From Bacteroidales bacterium (GTDB lineage Bacteria; Bacteroidota; Bacteroidia; Bacteroidales; UBA932), in contig JAGBNC010000036.1 in NCBI GenBank assembly GCA_017634595.1, positions 186,001-250,000 on the forward strand: a DNA stretch of 64,000 bases. The letters are read 5' to 3'. The position numbers were made by a program, and so were the translations under genes. Each line of letters begins with the position of its first letter. Within the stretch, counting starts at the first letter, position 1. Below, piece by piece: positions 53,786 to 62,206 of this stretch. A model generated the notes under the pieces. The model saw nothing but the letters and a program-made list of their open reading frames with translations. It was not told the DNA's origin and made no database searches.

Positions 53786-55771
53786 ATGAAAAGAATAGTT
53801 TATTCAATAGCGCTTATCCTCATCCTGGCCGCCTGCCAGAAGGAAAAGGAACTGGTCATTGCCGACCACGGCCCCAGCCAGACCATCACATGTGACCAGA
53901 GTGCCCTGATGGGCTCCATGGTGAGGTTTTCCGTGGACCTGCAGGACAATATTGACCTGTCCACGTTGAAAGTGTCGCTGCTGTTTGACGAGACCGTCGT
54001 GGCCGACACTACCATCCGTACCAAGACAGTGGGAACCTATGAAGGGATGCTCAAGGTTCCTTTTGAGAAGAATATCCCAGACGGAGAAGCTACCCTGCGT
54101 TTTGTCTCACAGAACATTCAGTTCGGCACCACCACCGATGAAAAGACAGTGGCCGTATCCCGCCCTGACTTCGAGTACCTTACGCTCTATTCCGGCGGCA
54201 ATGAATACCGCATGTCCCGGACGGGACGCAACGAATATGCCACCGAAGGCATGTTCAGCGGCTCCACGGACGCCACTATCGTCACAGCTCCTTTCGATGC
54301 CGACGGTCGGAAGATACATTTCGGTTTCAGCAGCAACACTGGCATCTCGCCTCTTGCCAACGGGCTGATTCCCTTCTCTGACACTACTCCCAATTACAGC
54401 ATTACTTTCAACACATTGAGCTGGAAAGGGGCGCCCTTTGTCACCATCGAATTCAACGGCGTAAGCGCCAATATGGCCGATGCCACTTCCTATGTGGCTG
54501 TCCTGAACATCACCAAGGGCCAGGAAACAACCCTGACGGGCGCCCCCTTCAGCCTTGAGGATGTAATGCTGGATCCCGACTTCTTCACCGACGATGGTAA
54601 ATTCGCAGCGATGGACGGCCTGTATAAAGTAACCATCCTGCTGGACCAGAAGTACTTCCTGGTAGAACGCATGGTTTCCGCCACCGAATATGCCGGCATC
54701 AATTCCGGAGCCGTCTGGATGATTGGAGAGGCCGGTCATTACGGCAAACCAGGCCCGGTGAGCGCCGGCTGGAATCCGGAGAAGGGCGGCATCTGCATGG
54801 CCGAGGTTGAGCCGGGTATCTTCCAGCTTACCCAGGAAGCCGGCAGCCAGATGGCCTTGAACGCCCTGAATGTAAAGCTCTTCCATCAGAAGAGCTGGGG
54901 CGGTGAGTTCGGAGGCGACAGCTATGCAGCCGTAAACAGCGACCTCATCTATGCCGGCGAAAGCGATGGCAACATACACCTCATTGAAGGCAAGAGCTTG
55001 GAAATGGGCGGTATTTACCGCTTTACCCTGGACATCACCGGAGGCGTGTCCGCGGCCATCTTGAGTTTCGAGAAAGTGGGTCAGAAGGAAATTGAGGTGG
55101 AGGCTATCTCCATCAACGGCGTTGAAGCCTCCATGGCGGGGGTCAATGTCTATACCGCCACCGTATTCTTGACAAAGGGTACGGACGTCACGATCACCGG
55201 TGTGGACAATGTGAACGCCTATTGGTGGGACCCCGACTTCTTTGACGAAGGCCGCCTCAACGTCGTGGACGGCCGTTATACAGTTACCATCGATCAGGCC
55301 CATCAGGTAATCTTGGCCCGCCGTGTAAACGACGACGACACGGCTCCCAACTTGGAGCAGGGCGGCTTGTACGTACAAGGCTGGGGCATCGCCGCCTATA
55401 TGATGGATGGAGGCCAGGTGGGCTGGCCCGGAACCGGCGGTTTCCAGCTGGCTCAGGTTGCCGACAAAGTGTACCAGATGACGGGCAAGGCCGTCAACGA
55501 GAACGACCCGCAGATTGGAGGACGTTTCCGCACCGACTACTGGAACGTGAAGTTCTTCTTCCAGGACGGCTGGGGCGGTGAGAGCAGCAAAGAACTGACC
55601 ATCCTTGGCAACGCCGCCGGCAATCTGTCCCAGGGCGGAGACGGCAACATCGGCCTCTCCTCCAACCTTGAAGAAGGCGCCACCTACCGCATCACCGTTG
55701 ACTTCAGCGGCGTTACTATAAGCGGGAACTCCATCGAGGGCAAGGAGACAGTCAGCTTCGACAAGCTGTAA
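53786..55771 (+). CDS. Surface glycan-binding lipoprotein (DUF5125/DUF5121-like, SusE/F role)
   Basis: A 661-residue lipoprotein (lipobox LAAC). After an N-terminal domain (about 20-140), two copies of a two-part unit follow. One part is marked by DPDFF near residues 265 and 485; the other by KSWGGEFGGDS or DGWGGESS near 370 and 595. The architecture is that of the surface glycan-binding proteins encoded after GH30 in beta-1,6-glucan loci. It probably captures glucan alongside SusD. The start is the ATG 4 bases after the GH30 stop. The 565-codon frame on the opposite strand is a shadow. Confidence 0.8.
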   Translation: MKRIVYSIALILILAACQKEKELVIADHGPSQTITCDQSALMGSMVRFSVDLQDNIDLSTLKVSLLFDETVVADTTIRTKTVGTYEGMLKVPFEKNIPDGEATLRFVSQNIQFGTTTDEKTVAVSRPDFEYLTLYSGGNEYRMSRTGRNEYATEGMFSGSTDATIVTAPFDADGRKIHFGFSSNTGISPLANGLIPFSDTTPNYSITFNTLSWKGAPFVTIEFNGVSANMADATSYVAVLNITKGQETTLTGAPFSLEDVMLDPDFFTDDGKFAAMDGLYKVTILLDQKYFLVERMVSATEYAGINSGAVWMIGEAGHYGKPGPVSAGWNPEKGGICMAEVEPGIFQLTQEAGSQMALNALNVKLFHQKSWGGEFGGDSYAAVNSDLIYAGESDGNIHLIEGKSLEMGGIYRFTLDITGGVSAAILSFEKVGQKEIEVEAISINGVEASMAGVNVYTATVFLTKGTDVTITGVDNVNAYWWDPDFFDEGRLNVVDGRYTVTIDQAHQVILARRVNDDDTAPNLEQGGLYVQGWGIAAYMMDGGQVGWPGTGGFQLAQVADKVYQMTGKAVNENDPQIGGRFRTDYWNVKFFFQDGWGGESSKELTILGNAAGNLSQGGDGNIGLSSNLEEGATYRITVDFSGVTISGNSIEGKETVSFDKL

Positions 55772-55789
55772 ACCACTGAAAATAAATGA

Positions 55790-55824
55790 AATCCGGGCTG
55801 CCAATTATCGGTAAAGCCCGGATT
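55790..55824 (+). terminator. Intrinsic terminator-like hairpin after the PUL structural genes
   Basis: Ten-base perfect stem: AATCCGGGCT pairs with AGCCCGGATT around a 15-base loop, followed by ATTTCTT. It separates susC-susD-GH30-binding protein from the regulator gene. Confidence 0.65.
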
Positions 55825-55842
55825 ATTTCTTACATTTACAGC

Positions 55843-57426
55843 ATGACTCACAAATTGATTATCATTGGATTAGCTGCATTCCTGCTGGCAGGCTGCGCAC
55901 AATCAGGAAGCACCGAAGAGATTCTTCGGGAGTTGGACCATGCACTGGCCATGGAGAACACATACCAGAAATATTTCCTGCAGCGGACGGAGGCCATCGG
56001 AGACCTTCTTCAAGGTAATCTTACCCTGGAACAGGAATACGAGATCCACCGTCGCCTCTCCGACGAATACCGTTTTTACAATCTGGATTCCACTATCAAC
56101 CATCTCAAGAGGAACAAAGCCATAGCCCTGCAACTTCAAGACCGTGTCCGCTTAACGGAAACGGATCTGGCTCTGGTAAGGGAATATGGCCTTGCCGGAT
56201 ATCATTCCGACGCTTTCGAACTGCTTCAGCAGTACTCCGAAGATACAGTCCCGGAGAAGCTCAGGATACAGTTTTACGACGCGGCCTGCTACTTGTATGG
56301 CGAAATGGGCGCCTATTCATCCAACAATGAAAGTTACTGGAAGAAAAGAGACCAGTACACAGCCGCCCTGCTGGGCTGCCTGGAAGAAGGCAGCTACGAA
56401 TGGAATAACCTCTGCCGCACACGGGCCGAGTCAAGGGGGGATCTGGCCGCAGCGCTGGAGTTTGCACGGAAAGCCGTAGAGGCCTCGTCAGAGAATTCCA
56501 GAGAGTTTGCAAGCGCCGCTTTCTTCCTGGCCACGCTCCAGACCGACAGAGATCAGAGGATATTCTGGCTGGCACGGTCGGCCATTGCCGATGTCATGAA
56601 TGCCACCAAGGACTATGCCTCGTTGAACGACCTCGCAGAGCTTCTGTACGAGGAAGGCGACATCAAAAGGGCCTTCAACTACGTAGCGGACCACTGCATG
56701 AGGGATGCGCTTTTTTTCAACGGAAAACTCCGCCCCTGGCAGATCAGCCATTTCTTCCCAGCGCTTGAAGAAGCCTATGCTAGACAGAAAGACAGGAGTA
56801 CCAGGATGATAATCCTTTTCATGGTGGTCTCTCTCCTTATGATGCTTGCCCTGGGCTCACTGCTGGTGAACCTTTCCCGGAGAAGGAAAGCCCTGGAAAA
56901 GATGACCCTGGACTTGCAAACTGAGAAAAAACGGGTAGAGCATAGGAATGCTGCATTGCATGAAGCAAACAAGGTGCGCCAGGAGTACATTGGCCTGTAC
57001 CTGCAGAACATGTCAGAGAACATTTCAAAAACCAGGAGATACAAGAATCACGTCCTTGCCTATATCCGCAGGGGCAACACCAAATACCTGGCCGACGAAA
57101 TAATGGCGCTTCCTCCCATCGAAGAAGACATTTCGCAGTTTAACCAGAAATTTGACGAAACCTTCATCAATCTGTATCCGGATTTTGTAGAAAAATTCAA
57201 TGCGCTTCTGCAGGAAGGGGAAGAAATCAAGCCCAAGGGAGATGACATCCTCACCCCTGAGCTCAGGGTTTTCGCCCTCATCAAGCTGGGTATTGTGGAA
57301 TCGTCCAAGATTGCGGCCCTTCTGCACTATTCAGCCAACACAGTGTATAACTACCGGGCTAAAATCAAAAACAAATGTCGGGGCGACAGAGAGAAGTTCG
57401 AAGCCGCCGTGCAGACTATTGAGTAA
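55843..57426 (+). CDS. Membrane-bound HTH regulator of the PUL (DUF6377-like, SusR-like layout)
   Basis: A 527-residue protein. Residues 1-18 are a lipoprotein-type signal (AAFLLAGC). A helical TPR-like periplasmic region runs to about 315. A membrane helix lies at 322-344 (IILFMVVSLLMMLALGSLLV), followed by a coiled coil and a C-terminal helix-turn-helix (LTPELRVFALIKLGI, SSKIAALLHYSANTVYNYRA). The layout, a periplasmic sensor and cytoplasmic DNA-binding end in one chain, is that of SusR-type PUL regulators. The start is the ATG giving MTHKLIIIG, since upstream codons are in the terminator. It probably activates the glucan locus. Confidence 0.8.
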   Translation: MTHKLIIIGLAAFLLAGCAQSGSTEEILRELDHALAMENTYQKYFLQRTEAIGDLLQGNLTLEQEYEIHRRLSDEYRFYNLDSTINHLKRNKAIALQLQDRVRLTETDLALVREYGLAGYHSDAFELLQQYSEDTVPEKLRIQFYDAACYLYGEMGAYSSNNESYWKKRDQYTAALLGCLEEGSYEWNNLCRTRAESRGDLAAALEFARKAVEASSENSREFASAAFFLATLQTDRDQRIFWLARSAIADVMNATKDYASLNDLAELLYEEGDIKRAFNYVADHCMRDALFFNGKLRPWQISHFFPALEEAYARQKDRSTRMIILFMVVSLLMMLALGSLLVNLSRRRKALEKMTLDLQTEKKRVEHRNAALHEANKVRQEYIGLYLQNMSENISKTRRYKNHVLAYIRRGNTKYLADEIMALPPIEEDISQFNQKFDETFINLYPDFVEKFNALLQEGEEIKPKGDDILTPELRVFALIKLGIVESSKIAALLHYSANTVYNYRAKIKNKCRGDREKFEAAVQTIE

Positions 57427-57463
57427 AAATCACAAAAAACTTGGTAATTCTCAAAAGAATAAC

Positions 57464-57471
57464 TATCTTTG
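57464..57471 (+). promoter_or_regulatory. Promoter element TATCTTTG of rpsF-rpsR-rplI
   Basis: TAnnTTTG match 40 bases before the rpsF ATG, in an AT-rich gap after the PUL regulator. Confidence 0.7.
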
Positions 57472-57511
57472 CACCCCTTTTTAGGGACAAACAATATTAT
57501 TAACAAACATT

Positions 57512-57916
57512 ATGATCAAACAGTACGAAACCGTTTTCATTGCAACTCCCGTTTTGTCTGACACCCAGATGAAGGAAGCGGTTGCCAAGTACACCGATCT
57601 CATCAAAGCCAACGGCGGCGAGATTGTGTACGAAGAGGATTGGGGGCTCAAGCAGCTCGCGTACCCGATCCAGCACAAGACTTCAGGTTTTTATTACCTG
57701 ATCCAGTTCAAGGCGGACCCTCAGTTCGTCAACGTTCTCGAGACCCAGTATCACCGTGACGAGCGCATCATCCGCTTCCTCACCGTGGCCCTGGACAAGA
57801 ATTCCATCGCTTATGCGGAGCACCGTCGCCAGAAAGGCGCAAGCAAGCCCGCAGCAGCAGCCGAGCAGGCTCCTGTAGAGCCCGAGGCAGAAACCGAAAC
57901 TAATGAGGAGGAATAA
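57512..57916 (+). CDS. rpsF: 30S ribosomal protein S6
   Basis: A 134-residue protein. S6 fold: YETVFIATPVLSDTQMKEAV, NGGEIVYEEDWGLKQLAYPI, GFYYLIQF and RDERIIRFLTVAL. A C-terminal alanine- and glutamate-rich tail of about 30 residues is typical of Bacteroidota S6. It binds 16S rRNA with S18, whose gene follows after 3 bases. First gene of the canonical rpsF-rpsR-rplI operon. Confidence 0.97.
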   Translation: MIKQYETVFIATPVLSDTQMKEAVAKYTDLIKANGGEIVYEEDWGLKQLAYPIQHKTSGFYYLIQFKADPQFVNVLETQYHRDERIIRFLTVALDKNSIAYAEHRRQKGASKPAAAAEQAPVEPEAETETNEEE

Positions 57917-57919
57917 GCT

Positions 57920-58192
57920 ATGGCAGCAGTAGAAAACAACGAAATCCGTTATCTGAACCCTCCCACCGTGGACGTTCGCAAAAAGAAGTATTGCCGTTTC
58001 AAGAAGGCAGGCATCAAGTACGTGGATTACAAAGATCCCGAGTTCCTCAAGAAGTTCCTCAACGAGCAGGGTAAGATACTTCCCCGCCGCATCACCGGTA
58101 CTTCACTCAAATTCCAGCGCAAGGTTGCACAGGCTATCAAGCGTGCACGTTCACTTGCTCTTCTCCCTTATGTGACTGACCTCCTTAAATAA
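57920..58192 (+). CDS. rpsR: 30S ribosomal protein S18
   Basis: A 90-residue protein with the S18 core: [40 protein letters not shown], and [13 protein letters not shown]. It pairs with S6 on the 30S platform. Normal length and operon position between rpsF and rplI. Confidence 0.97.
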   Translation: MAAVENNEIRYLNPPTVDVRKKKYCRFKKAGIKYVDYKDPEFLKKFLNEQGKILPRRITGTSLKFQRKVAQAIKRARSLALLPYVTDLLK

Positions 58193-58202
58193 TTGAAGCG
58201 TT

Positions 58203-58643
58203 ATGAAGATCATACTTAAGAAAGATGTTGCCAATCTCGGCGATGCCGGAGAGGTGGTAGAAGTAAAGACCGGTTACGCTCTCAATTATCTGGTTCCTCA
58301 GGGATTCGCCACTATCGGCACCCCTTCTGCTCTCAAGCAGCATGAGGAGACCATCCGTCAGAGGGCTCACAAAGAAGCCAAGAACATCGCCGAGGCTGAG
58401 GCCAAGGCAGCAAAACTCTCTGCAGAGCCCGTACAGGTGGCAGCGAAGGTCGGCGAGAGCGGAAAGCTCTACGGTGCCGTCACCGCAGCACAGGTCGCAG
58501 CAGCTCTCGAGGAGAAAGGCTTCGAAGTTGACAAGAAGAACGTCGAGGTTCCCGAGATCAAGGAGCTTGGCGAATTCGAGGCCAAGGTGAAATGCTACCG
58601 TGGCGTCTTCGCAACCGTGAAGATCAACGTCGTAGCGGAGTAA
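58203..58643 (+). CDS. rplI: 50S ribosomal protein L9
   Basis: A 146-residue protein, full length. The N-terminal L9 domain (KKDVANLGDAGEVVEVKTGY, ALNYLVPQGFA) is joined by a long alanine-rich helix to the C-terminal domain (VAAKVGESGKLYGAVTAAQV, KCYRGVFATVKINV). It binds 23S rRNA at the base of the L1 stalk. Last gene of the operon, followed by a strong terminator. Confidence 0.97.
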   Translation: MKIILKKDVANLGDAGEVVEVKTGYALNYLVPQGFATIGTPSALKQHEETIRQRAHKEAKNIAEAEAKAAKLSAEPVQVAAKVGESGKLYGAVTAAQVAAALEEKGFEVDKKNVEVPEIKELGEFEAKVKCYRGVFATVKINVVAE

Positions 58644-58662
58644 TCTCCTTACCCAAACATTT

Positions 58663-58711
58663 AAAGAGGATGACTCAAAAGTCTATATGACTTGAGGTCA
58701 TCCTCTTTTTT
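58663..58711 (+). terminator. Terminator of the rpsF operon
   Basis: Very long stem: AAAGAGGATGACTCAA pairs with TTGAGGTCATCCTCTTT (nearly perfect, one bulge) with an inner AGTC/GACT pair around TATAT, followed by TTTTTT. Its length exceeds what a terminator needs, so it may derive from a mobile-element end. Confidence 0.8.
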
Positions 58712-59149
58712 GTAGTATTTAAGCTGTTGGAATAGCCATCCCAAAATCTAAGTCATAACCACGGACCAAGTCTATAGGACGATGATGGTGCTCGGCATTC
58801 CTGGCTCGAATCTACCCAGCGAGGACAAAAAACCGGCAGCTTTTTGGTCTTCGCTACAGTCTTTAGCCATTCTTCCATCCATTCCACGTCCGCGAAGACT
58901 AAAAACGGACCTCTTTTTCGTCTTCAGAGAAGCCGAGTAGGATGGTCTGAAAGGCCGTTTTGCGTAAGTCATTGAGCAGGAGGCTTTTGCAGATTTCGGG
59001 TGCTCTGTTTGGAGCACCCGAAATACGTATAGTACTGACTTTCAAACAGCTACGGGAAACGCTGAGTGTCCTGTCCTCACCAGGGGCCGGATTTGAGGAC
59101 GGGTCGGGAGCCGTAAGGGTCATTATCCAATAAGTCTTCCACCTTTTTA
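58712..59149. other. Hairpin-rich region without intact gene; possible decayed coding sequence
   Basis: About 440 bases between rplI and the M28 peptidase gene. On the minus strand one frame reads SLLLNDLRKTAFQTILLGF then SEDEKEVRF and stops. A frame shift later, the same strand reads VEWMEEWLKTVAKTKKLPVF and continues to VDSSQEC. This suggests two pieces of one damaged reading frame, but I do not recognise a family and there is no start signal. It also contains a 13-base perfect hairpin (58993-59024). Confidence 0.4.
58993..59024. repeat. Perfect 13-bp inverted repeat (hairpin)
   Basis: ATTTCGGGTGCTC at 58993-59005 pairs exactly with GAGCACCCGAAAT at 59012-59024 across the loop TGTTTG. There is no T-run on the plus side and none on the minus side, so it is not an ordinary terminator. 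Confidence 0.75.
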
Positions 59150-60706
59150 TTAATTGGAATAGAGTCCGTCGCGTGAGAGCAGATGGTCGAGTCCGGCAAG
59201 TCCGTACAGCACAACGGCTGTGACCACTGCTGAATGTTCCATATACTCCGGTATTAGCTTGTTATAGATATCGCTTTCGGTGTGCCAGATCTCACGGTAG
59301 TCGAAGTTGTAGCCCTTGGGATCGGTCTCCGTGAAGGAAATCGTAGGAACTCCATTCATTGCAAAATAGGCGTGGTCGCTCCCCCCTGCCCTGGAAGAAC
59401 GGGGACCGGCAGGCCCCTGCCGCTTCTCGACAGAGAACGGCACTTCCCGATTGTAGTCCATCAGCGGTTTGCACACCTTCACATAATCGTCGTACATTGC
59501 CGCGGGTACGCTAACTCCCGTTGCCATGAGCGGGCCTCCGTCCCGGTTGATATAATTGGATATCGACTCGAGCGGCACCGTCCCGCTTTCGACAAAGTGC
59601 CTTGAGCCCAGCAGTCCGAATTCTTCGCCAGTCCAGATACAGAAAAGGATGGTTCGCTTAGGCCTGGCTCCGGCAGCGGCAAGAAGCCTTGCAGCCTCCA
59701 TGGTCACAGAAACGCCGTTGCCATCATCAACAGCCCCCGTGCCGCAATCGTACGAATCCAGGTGACCGCCGGCCATGACGTACTGCTTGGGATATTTGCT
59801 TCCCCGCATGATGCCGATGATGTTGTGGTAAGGCACCGGTCCGCGATAGAAATGATTGCGGATATCGAATTCAAGCTCAAAGCGTTCGCGCCTCTCCGCC
59901 TTTTTGCGTATGGTGGCAAACTGCGCCTCGTCAAGGCAGATGTCGCATACCTTGGGCAAAGTTTCCATGGTAAGATCGAAGCAGCCGGCCCTGTCGTACA
60001 TAAGCTGAAGAGGCACCTTTGTGGAACGGATGAACCCAAGCACGCCCGCTTCCACCATTTCCTTATAGAAAGGCGCCGTCACTTTTTCGTAAGGGAGCGG
60101 CTCTTTGGCCGTGCTGTCCCGGTGTTCCCAGTTCCAGCGCATACGCTCCATATTCTGACGGTCGATTTCCTCGTTGCGGGCAATCACTGCGGCCCGCTTC
60201 TCTTCGGCCTTGGCGCTGCGGTCTATCGCCATGCCGTTGGACTCCGCATCCAGCAGCACCCAGGCGCCTTTAAGCGCAGATTTCATCCGCTCAAGTTCGC
60301 GGCGGGAACGCGGCTCAATCAGCACGTGTCCTTTCTGCGCTCCGCGAGTGCCTGCTGTATAAGATGGGGTACCGAAGTGGAGAAACATGCCGTCTTCGCT
60401 TAGCATACGGCCAAACCAAGGGCCACGGTTGAAGCCGACATTGATAGCACCTGCCTCCTGGACAAGCACTTCTAAGCCCCATGACTCGAACTGTTCCTTT
60501 ACCCAGGCCTCGGCTTCGGTAAGTGCCGCCGAGCCCACTATACGGCCGCCTATCACATTGGACAAGTGATCGGCATGCTGCATGGTACGGTTGTCGCTAC
60601 GGCCGATTTCAAGCACCCGGGACGTGACTTTGTCCTGGGCCTGCAACCCAAAAGAAATACTGGCGGCCGCTATGGCCGCCAATATAGCTGTCAGAATCCT
60701 TTTCAT
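59150..60706 (-). CDS. Secreted M28-family zinc peptidase
   Basis: A 518-residue exported aminopeptidase-like protein (signal peptide ILAAIAAASISFGLQAQ). A PA-type insert (about 90-270) precedes the catalytic M28 domain. Zinc ligands and catalytic residues are visible: GGHLDSYD, GAVDDGNG, WTGEEFGLLG, YINRDGG, and the C-terminal HTESDIYNK. It probably releases N-terminal residues from periplasmic or surface peptides. It follows pepD by 6 bases, so a peptide-degrading operon with the acyltransferase gene at its head. Confidence 0.9.
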   Translation of the reverse strand: MKRILTAILAAIAAASISFGLQAQDKVTSRVLEIGRSDNRTMQHADHLSNVIGGRIVGSAALTEAEAWVKEQFESWGLEVLVQEAGAINVGFNRGPWFGRMLSEDGMFLHFGTPSYTAGTRGAQKGHVLIEPRSRRELERMKSALKGAWVLLDAESNGMAIDRSAKAEEKRAAVIARNEEIDRQNMERMRWNWEHRDSTAKEPLPYEKVTAPFYKEMVEAGVLGFIRSTKVPLQLMYDRAGCFDLTMETLPKVCDICLDEAQFATIRKKAERRERFELEFDIRNHFYRGPVPYHNIIGIMRGSKYPKQYVMAGGHLDSYDCGTGAVDDGNGVSVTMEAARLLAAAGARPKRTILFCIWTGEEFGLLGSRHFVESGTVPLESISNYINRDGGPLMATGVSVPAAMYDDYVKVCKPLMDYNREVPFSVEKRQGPAGPRSSRAGGSDHAYFAMNGVPTISFTETDPKGYNFDYREIWHTESDIYNKLIPEYMEHSAVVTAVVLYGLAGLDHLLSRDGLYSN

Positions 60707-60712
60707 ATAACT

Positions 60713-62194
60713 TTACTTGGAAGGAATGTTCACCAGCACTTCCTGCAGGAAATCCCAGACCTTCTGGACCGAAGGGATAAAAGCCCTTTCGTCGGGAGAA
60801 TGGGGGCTGAGCAGTGTAGGACCCATGGACACCATATCCCAGTGAGGATAGGCTCCTGCGAGAATACCGCATTCAAGTCCGGCATGGATTGCCATCACCT
60901 TCGGCTCCTCTCCGTACATCTTCTTGTACACCTTCTTCATGACCGCAAGAATCTCTGAAGAAGCATTGGGGGCCCATCCGCTGTAGCCTCCAGTGAAGCG
61001 TACACGCACACCTGCCAATTCAAAAACAGAGCGCATGCGGGCCGCGAGTGCGGCTTTGGCTGAATCCACGGAAGAACGCATCAGGCACTTGACGAAGAAC
61101 TCACCCCTGTAGGCCTTCACCATGGCGAGGTTATTGGATGTCTCCACCATACCGGGCATGTTGTCGCTCATTCGCTCAACTCCGTCCGGACAGGCCAGGA
61201 TGCAGCGGACGAAGCGGAGAGCGGCCTCCTCGCTCACATATTTGCAATCCTCAGGGTCGCATGTCTCGCCGGGAGCGGGTGCATAAGGCTCGAAAATCAC
61301 TTCCAGCTTGGGGTCGGTAGCTGCGTATTCTGCCTTCAGCTCCCTAGCCACACGTTTGACTATTCGTTCAGCTGCGGCAAGGCCCTTGGCGGGCACATAT
61401 ACAGTAGCGAAAGCTTCCCTCGGAATCGCATTCCTCAAGGTGCCGCCTTCAAGGTCGATGAGCTTCACTCCGGCACGTTCAAGAAGAGGGAGCAGCACTC
61501 TGGCTATCAGCCTGTTGGCATTGGCCCGGCAGAGAATGATATCCATGCCGGAATGGCCTCCCTGGCATCCCTTGACAGCAAGACTGTAGCACAGATGGCG
61601 GGCAGGCTCTTTCTTGCGGCGGTAACGGGCAGTGGCGGTAGCGTCAAGACCTCCGGCGCATCCCACATAGAGCTCGCCTTCGGTCTCGGAATCAAGATTG
61701 ATGAGAATGTCACCCTTAAGCAGGCCCGGCTTAAGCAGGTTGGCTCCAGTCATGCCTGTCTCTTCATCATAGGTGACCAGAATCTCTATCGGACCATGCT
61801 TGACCTTGGGTGACTCGGCCACGGACATGGCGAGTGCGACACCGAGTCCGTTGTCGGCACCGAGCGTCGTTCCTTTGGCACGCAGCCACTCGCCGTCAAC
61901 CACCGTCTCGATAGGATCCTTCAGAAAGTCGTGTTTCACATCAGCATTCTTCTGGGGCACCATATCCATGTGTCCCTGAAGCACTACGGTTTTGAGGTTC
62001 TCATAACCGGGAGTCGCCGGAATGCGCATTATAACATTGCCGGTATCGTCCGTCTGAGCCTCGATCTTGTGCTCTGCTGCCCAGTCAAGGAGGAACTTAC
62101 GGACCACTTCCTCATGCTTCGAAGGCCTGGGGCAACGTGTGAGGGAATAAAAGTTATTCCACACGATTGAAGGTTGTAAATCTTTGATTGTCAT
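60713..62194 (-). CDS. pepD: Aminoacyl-histidine dipeptidase (M20, PepD-like)
   Basis: A 493-residue cytosolic dipeptidase. The di-zinc site is intact: LQGHMDMVPQK, GTTLGADNGLGVA, TYDEETGMTGA with the general-base Glu, and NLDSETEGELYVGCAGG. The inserted dimerisation domain lies at about 200-400, with the last metal histidine in AIHAGLECG. PepD hydrolyses Xaa-His and other dipeptides. It is 12 bases after the acyltransferase gene and 6 before the M28 gene. Confidence 0.93.
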   Translation of the reverse strand: MTIKDLQPSIVWNNFYSLTRCPRPSKHEEVVRKFLLDWAAEHKIEAQTDDTGNVIMRIPATPGYENLKTVVLQGHMDMVPQKNADVKHDFLKDPIETVVDGEWLRAKGTTLGADNGLGVALAMSVAESPKVKHGPIEILVTYDEETGMTGANLLKPGLLKGDILINLDSETEGELYVGCAGGLDATATARYRRKKEPARHLCYSLAVKGCQGGHSGMDIILCRANANRLIARVLLPLLERAGVKLIDLEGGTLRNAIPREAFATVYVPAKGLAAAERIVKRVARELKAEYAATDPKLEVIFEPYAPAPGETCDPEDCKYVSEEAALRFVRCILACPDGVERMSDNMPGMVETSNNLAMVKAYRGEFFVKCLMRSSVDSAKAALAARMRSVFELAGVRVRFTGGYSGWAPNASSEILAVMKKVYKKMYGEEPKVMAIHAGLECGILAGAYPHWDMVSMGPTLLSPHSPDERAFIPSVQKVWDFLQEVLVNIPSK

Positions 62195-62206
62195 AATTGT
62201 ATGGAT

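Noticed and set aside
54107-55804. 565-codon open frame antisense to the surface glycan-binding protein
   Set aside because: It mirrors the codon periodicity of the real gene, has no promoter or homology, and the plus-strand protein has a signal peptide and repeated domains.
58203-58711. Terminator after rplI read as an insertion sequence inverted repeat
   Set aside because: No transposase, second inverted repeat or target duplication could be found, so it is called a terminator; the possibility is kept only as a remark.
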